From assembly GCF_000208745.1 (NCBI RefSeq), contig NC_030856.1, positions 8,935,285 through 8,999,284 on the forward strand: a stretch of 64,000 bases of DNA, read 5' to 3'. The stretch is from Theobroma cacao. Taxonomy: Eukaryota; Streptophyta; Magnoliopsida; Malvales; Malvaceae. How positions within the stretch are numbered: position 1 is the first letter of the stretch; every line of letters starts with the position of its first letter. The translations under genes were made by a program, and so were the position numbers. Shown here piece after piece: positions 59,810 through 64,000 of the stretch. Under the pieces are notes generated by a model. The model saw nothing but the letters and a program-made list of their open reading frames with translations, made no database searches and was not told where the DNA came from.

Positions 59810-62755
59810 TTGTACCTTTTATTGGAAGAATTCTAATCAATTATTATGAAGTTTGGTGGACAATTATTGATGGTCTGTACAAGTCAATCAAGGAAGAAAG
59901 AAGGTGGGGTACAAGTGACATGAATATGGTACAACTCAATGCTAAGGCTATGCATACTCTTTTTTGTACATATGATTATAATAATTACAAGAGAGTTTGC
60001 AACTGTGGAAGTGCTAAAGAGATTTGGGAAAAGTTAGGAGTGTTGTATGGGGAAATAAAGAAGGAAGAGGAACTGGAAGAAAAACCTTGTGAAGGTGAAT
60101 GCTCAACATGTGGAAAGGCAATTAGAAATGAGAAATCAAGTGAAATTCAATCCTCAATCCAATTCAAATCATGCCTCATGGCTCTTGAAGAATTTAATGT
60201 AAAATCTTCACTTTGTGAACCCATTTCATTTCATATTCATTTAGTGAATTGCAAAATGCCTTTGAATAGTTTGTGAATTTGAGAAAATGAATTTGAAACA
60301 CAAGAAAATGAATTCAAAACTTAGTGTTGAATATGAAGTTCTGATTAAGACAAAAATTGATTTGGAAAAAGAGAATGAAAAGTTGAAAATTGATTTTAAA
60401 GCTTGCCAAAAGAAAATTAATGTGTTAGAAAAAGAAAATTTTGATGTGAAATGAAGCTCGAAGATTTATTAAATAAAAAACAAAAAGTTTTCATGAATTC
60501 CTCATTTTCTAGCTTGACCAAATGTAATCATTGTTCATTTTATGGTCATTGTTTATACACTTGTCCAGTTAGAAAATGTTTATCTTATAAGATTAGACAA
60601 GTGTCGGCTTCAAAAGGAACTTTGTGTGATGAAACTAACTATAAAAGATCCAAAGCAATTTGGATACCAAATATCAAATGAAAAATGTCTCTTGTAGGTG
60701 TGCTAGAGAAAGGAGGAACAAATTCTTGGAGATTGAATGCTCTTTGAGACATGATGGAAAATTAGTGGTTTCTAAATTTATTTGCTTAATTGAGATATTT
60801 GTTGCCGACTAGATTTTTTACTCTCCCACCAATTCTAGTAGCCAAAAATAAGTAAAATTGAGTTTGAAAAGTAGATCTTTTGATTTTCGTGTGCCAGAGA
60901 TGAATTGACCATTTGAAAAACTTTAATTTGTCATTTAAGAATAGCTTGAATAGTTCAAATTGGTTAATGATGAGCTTGATATGAATTGACTACTTGAATT
61001 GATATGAAAGATGTTTGCCCTCCTTGAGCTTATAATGATATATGAACAAGTTTGTTGAATAATGAAAATACTCTGGACTTATTCTTATCGGATGTGTATG
61101 TTAGTATGTAAGGTTGAATGGACTTTGATAGCATGATCAACTCAAATCTTATATGTTTACAAGTGCAAGGTTTTAAAATGAGAATTTAAATGATTTTTTT
61201 TTGAAAAGATCTTTGTGATTAAAACTATTCTCAAATGCTTTGATTTCTTGAATCTACCATTTTTCATGTGTTATATTGTGAAATCATTTCTTGAGAATTG
61301 GAATGCTCAAACGCTTAGTCTAGAATCAATTTTTGAAATATGCCACATAGTACACAGTGATATTTGTGGCCTGTACAAAACAAAATCATTCTCTAGATTT
61401 CACCTTTTTTTAACCATAATTGATGATTTCAGTCAAGCAATATGGGTCTTCCTTATGAAATACAAGTAAGAAACTAGAATGTATTTATTGCAATTTTTTA
61501 ATTAGGTTTATACACAGTTTAACTTGCGAGTTAAAATTCTACGAACAGACAATGGCTTAGAATTTACTCATGATGATTTAATGATTCGTTATTTTGATCA
61601 TGACATGGAATGTCAATCTAGTTGTGCAAACACACTACAACAAAATGGAGTTGTTGAGGGAAAGTATAGGCATTTTTTAAAAGTTGCATGAGCATTGCGA
61701 TTTCAAGCACATTTTCTTATTTCATTTTTCAGGTGAATGTGTTTTATTGGTTCATACTTGATTAATTGCATGCCACTCATTGTTTTACAAAATAAAACTC
61801 TGTATGAGGTTTTACTTGGAAATAGTCCCACATATGATCATTTGAGAAGCTTTGGATGTCTTTGTTATAAGCATATAAATAGCAAGTTTTGTGACAAGTT
61901 TTCTCCACATGCTAAATCAGGTGCTTTTGTTAAGTATCCTAACGATAAAAAAGGATACAGAACTTATGATCTTAAAGTAAAAAGATTTATGTTTCCCAAG
62001 ATGTTCATTTTTTGGAAGACATTTTTCCATTTACAAATTCCTTAATAGCAAAATTTATGCAGCCAATTGATTTGGGTTAGACTACTACATTGGATAGTCC
62101 ATTCAACCATGTAGTGCCCAATATTATTGAACTTGGGCCTAATGAGTCATCTATAGGCGTTAACCCAATTACGAACACAATTGGGCCTGTGTCTCATAAC
62201 AACGGGGCCTACAATAGACAAACCCACGTTGCTGCACATTGCACATGGGTTTACCACAACTGGGTCCACCTTCTTCTCTAATCCACATGTGTTATATGCA
62301 TCCTTTACTAATGTTAGGTTTGAGTTAATTAGATTCGACTTGTCTACAAGAGCAGCCTTCTCATTTGACCTAATTGGTTCTAACTTTGTCAATGAGTCCG
62401 AAAATATTGTTTCAAAAGAAACTCTTATTTTAGGCAACCAACAACGACAACTTTCATGCTCTTTATCTGGTTATGATTATGTTTTACTCCATCTCTCGCT
62501 CCTCCAAGCATCACGCCACTTTTATCTTCTCATTTGGCTAACTTAACAATACATCCTCTTTCACAATTTATTTCTTATTCTAAATTTTCTCCCAGTCACA
62601 CTACCTTCTTAATGAGCATCTTGTCCACCAATAAGTTAAAATAATTTTTTCAAGCACTGAAACACTCGCATTGGAAGGAAGCAATAACGAAGGAAATTTC
62701 TACTTTGGAGGCAAATCATACTTGGACTTTGCAACTCTTGCCCTTGATAATTCTA
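59810..62755 (+). mobile_element. Decayed Ty1/copia retrotransposon, gag to start of reverse transcriptase
   Basis: In order: gag (about 59815-60276, with NAKAMHTLFCTYD-like and SAKEIWEKLGVLYGE text); a CCHC zinc knuckle CNHCSFYGHCLYTC (about 60520-60561); integrase core pieces (VHSDICGLYKTKSFS at about 61350, LRTDNG at 61541, QQNGVVEGKYRHF at 61638, then FGCLCYKHIN); and the first part of the reverse transcriptase (HWKEAITKEISTLEANHTWT, about 62672-62731). Many stops and frame changes; the protease and most of the reverse transcriptase and RNase H are missing. 60940-61330 is foreign repeat sequence shared with 40898 onwards. Truncated at 62755 by another element. 62090-62546 is the weakly conserved linker. 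Confidence 0.83.
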
Positions 62756-64000
62756 TGATATAGAGTTATTTTACCACATTTTAATGATTAAAATTAGCTA
62801 AGTCTTTGTGTTTTTAAGTAATTTTAGGTAGTTTTTATGCTTTTCTTTATTAGGTTTAATACATGTTGGAATATTTTAATTTTTGTAATTTTAGTTCATT
62901 TTATGTTAAAAGTCCTAATTTGATCTAACATTGATTTAGTCTTTGTTTCGAATGTGTGCAAGTGCATAAAGCTTCATGGAGGTGAATCGAGCAAGGAAGA
63001 TTAAGTGCAGAATTTTCTATAATATGTTGTGGTATTTTGATCATAACTCTCTCTATAGGACTCCAAATGAGGTGGTTCTTAGACCACTAGAAAGCTAAAA
63101 GAGAAGCATACAATTTTCATGTTTACCACTTTGCCTAGTTTTAACAGGATGATAGAGAAAAATCATCAAAAATCTAGTGTCATGGTACTCAAAAGACTTT
63201 TAGGCCAAATTTCAACATAGAACCTTTAAAGGCACCTTTGAGGGCCGTAGCTCTTGAGGAATTTTCCAAAAATAAGCATCTTATGGGATTTTGGAAATTA
63301 GGGCTTTTGAAGGCTATTTAAAAGGCCTTTTTAAAAGGATTTTGAGAGGAGGCAACAAACAATATTTTTGAAGAAAAAGAGCCAAAAACGAAGCAAGAAA
63401 GCAAGAGAATTGGAGGGAGAATCAAGATAAAAAAGCTTCAACTATTCATTTTACCTCTCTATTTTTGTGTTTTTTTTATTTTCTTTGACTTGAATTAATA
63501 GCTAATTTTCTTTGGATGAAGTTTTTGTTAAATATTGTGAACTAAACCATTTTTCTAAGATTGCAATTGAACTCACATGTAATTTGAATTTTTAGTATCT
63601 TTCTTGCTTATTTTCAATGGAATTTGAATTGTTTATTCTAATTTGTTCTTAATGCTTTTAATTGATTGGCCACCAATTAAATTGATCTAGGAACCTAATG
63701 AAACTTGAGAAAAAGAGTTTAGTGTAGACTAAAATTGGGATAGCATACGATCATATTAATTGATTGGTGTATAAGATAGGAATATACCTATATGCCATGT
63801 CTAGCCAGAATTAGAGCCTAAACTTAATGAATCTATTTTAACTTCAATTCTCCTAAGGATATAGTGTTTTGGTTAAAATAGATATTTTTATAAGACGAGT
63901 CGAGAGACCTTTATAAATAATTGAGGACTCTAGGTTAGTAATTCAACTCATTGAAAAAAGTTAAGGAAGAGAGGTAAGATTTAGATGAAGTGTGAGGTAT
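62755..64000 (+). repeat. LTR-like sequence, runs off the window
   Basis: Begins tgatatagagttattttacc at the exact point where copia homology stops. Contains wording common in plant gypsy-type LTRs (ggactccaaatgaggtggtt, gctaaaagagaagcat) and a purine-rich leader-like stretch at 63340-63430. No coding sequence. The right end is not in the window, so the type of element is inferred. Confidence 0.5.

Overview
The window is nuclear DNA from a flowering plant, almost certainly a eudicot. It is AT-rich, and its genes carry introns and encode plant proteins: a plastid-type solanesyl diphosphate synthase and CYP72A cytochrome P450s. Much of the remainder is degraded plant transposons (LINE, tRNA-derived SINE, hAT, Ty1/copia, Ty3/gypsy-like). 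Clustered TATCGATAC-type motifs in a gypsy-like leader recall Malvales genomes such as cacao or cotton, but that placement is a weak inference.

Layout. 1-11 kb is gene-free: LINE scraps, two internally deleted hAT relics in opposite orientation, an LTR with its polypurine tract, an LTR fragment and a 640-bp dispersed repeat. 11.4-23.0 kb is a compact single-copy block on the + strand: solanesyl diphosphate synthase (six exons, 421 aa), a mitochondrial inner-membrane protease subunit 1-like signal peptidase (four exons, 161 aa) and a membrane-anchored dual-specificity phosphatase-like protein (two exons, 242 aa). 24.6-24.8 kb looks like a promoter and first exon with no recognisable gene body. 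25.9-59.5 kb is a tandem CYP72A cluster on the - strand: copy 1 (intact), copy 2 (intact, a recombinant), copy 3 (killed by one nonsense codon), copy 4 (a lone last exon) and copy 5 (intact reading frame spread over 8.9 kb because its introns are full of transposons). About 10 kb of nested transposons separate copies 3 and 4. 59.8-62.75 kb is a decayed Ty1/copia element, and 62.75-64 kb an LTR-like sequence running off the window.

The three housekeeping-type genes act in separate processes: prenyl side-chain synthesis for plastoquinone or ubiquinone, mitochondrial presequence cleavage, and phosphoester hydrolysis. The P450 cluster is the most informative part. Comparing copies shows an unequal crossover localised to a few tens of bases in intron 1, a GT-to-GC splice-donor change shared by copies 1-3, a tandem duplication that made the exon-only copy 4, and a later LTR insertion datable by an empty site in the other duplicate. 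All calls come from reading the sequence; no database search was run. Exon joins were chosen by keeping the frame, by splice-site dinucleotides and by agreement between paralogues.
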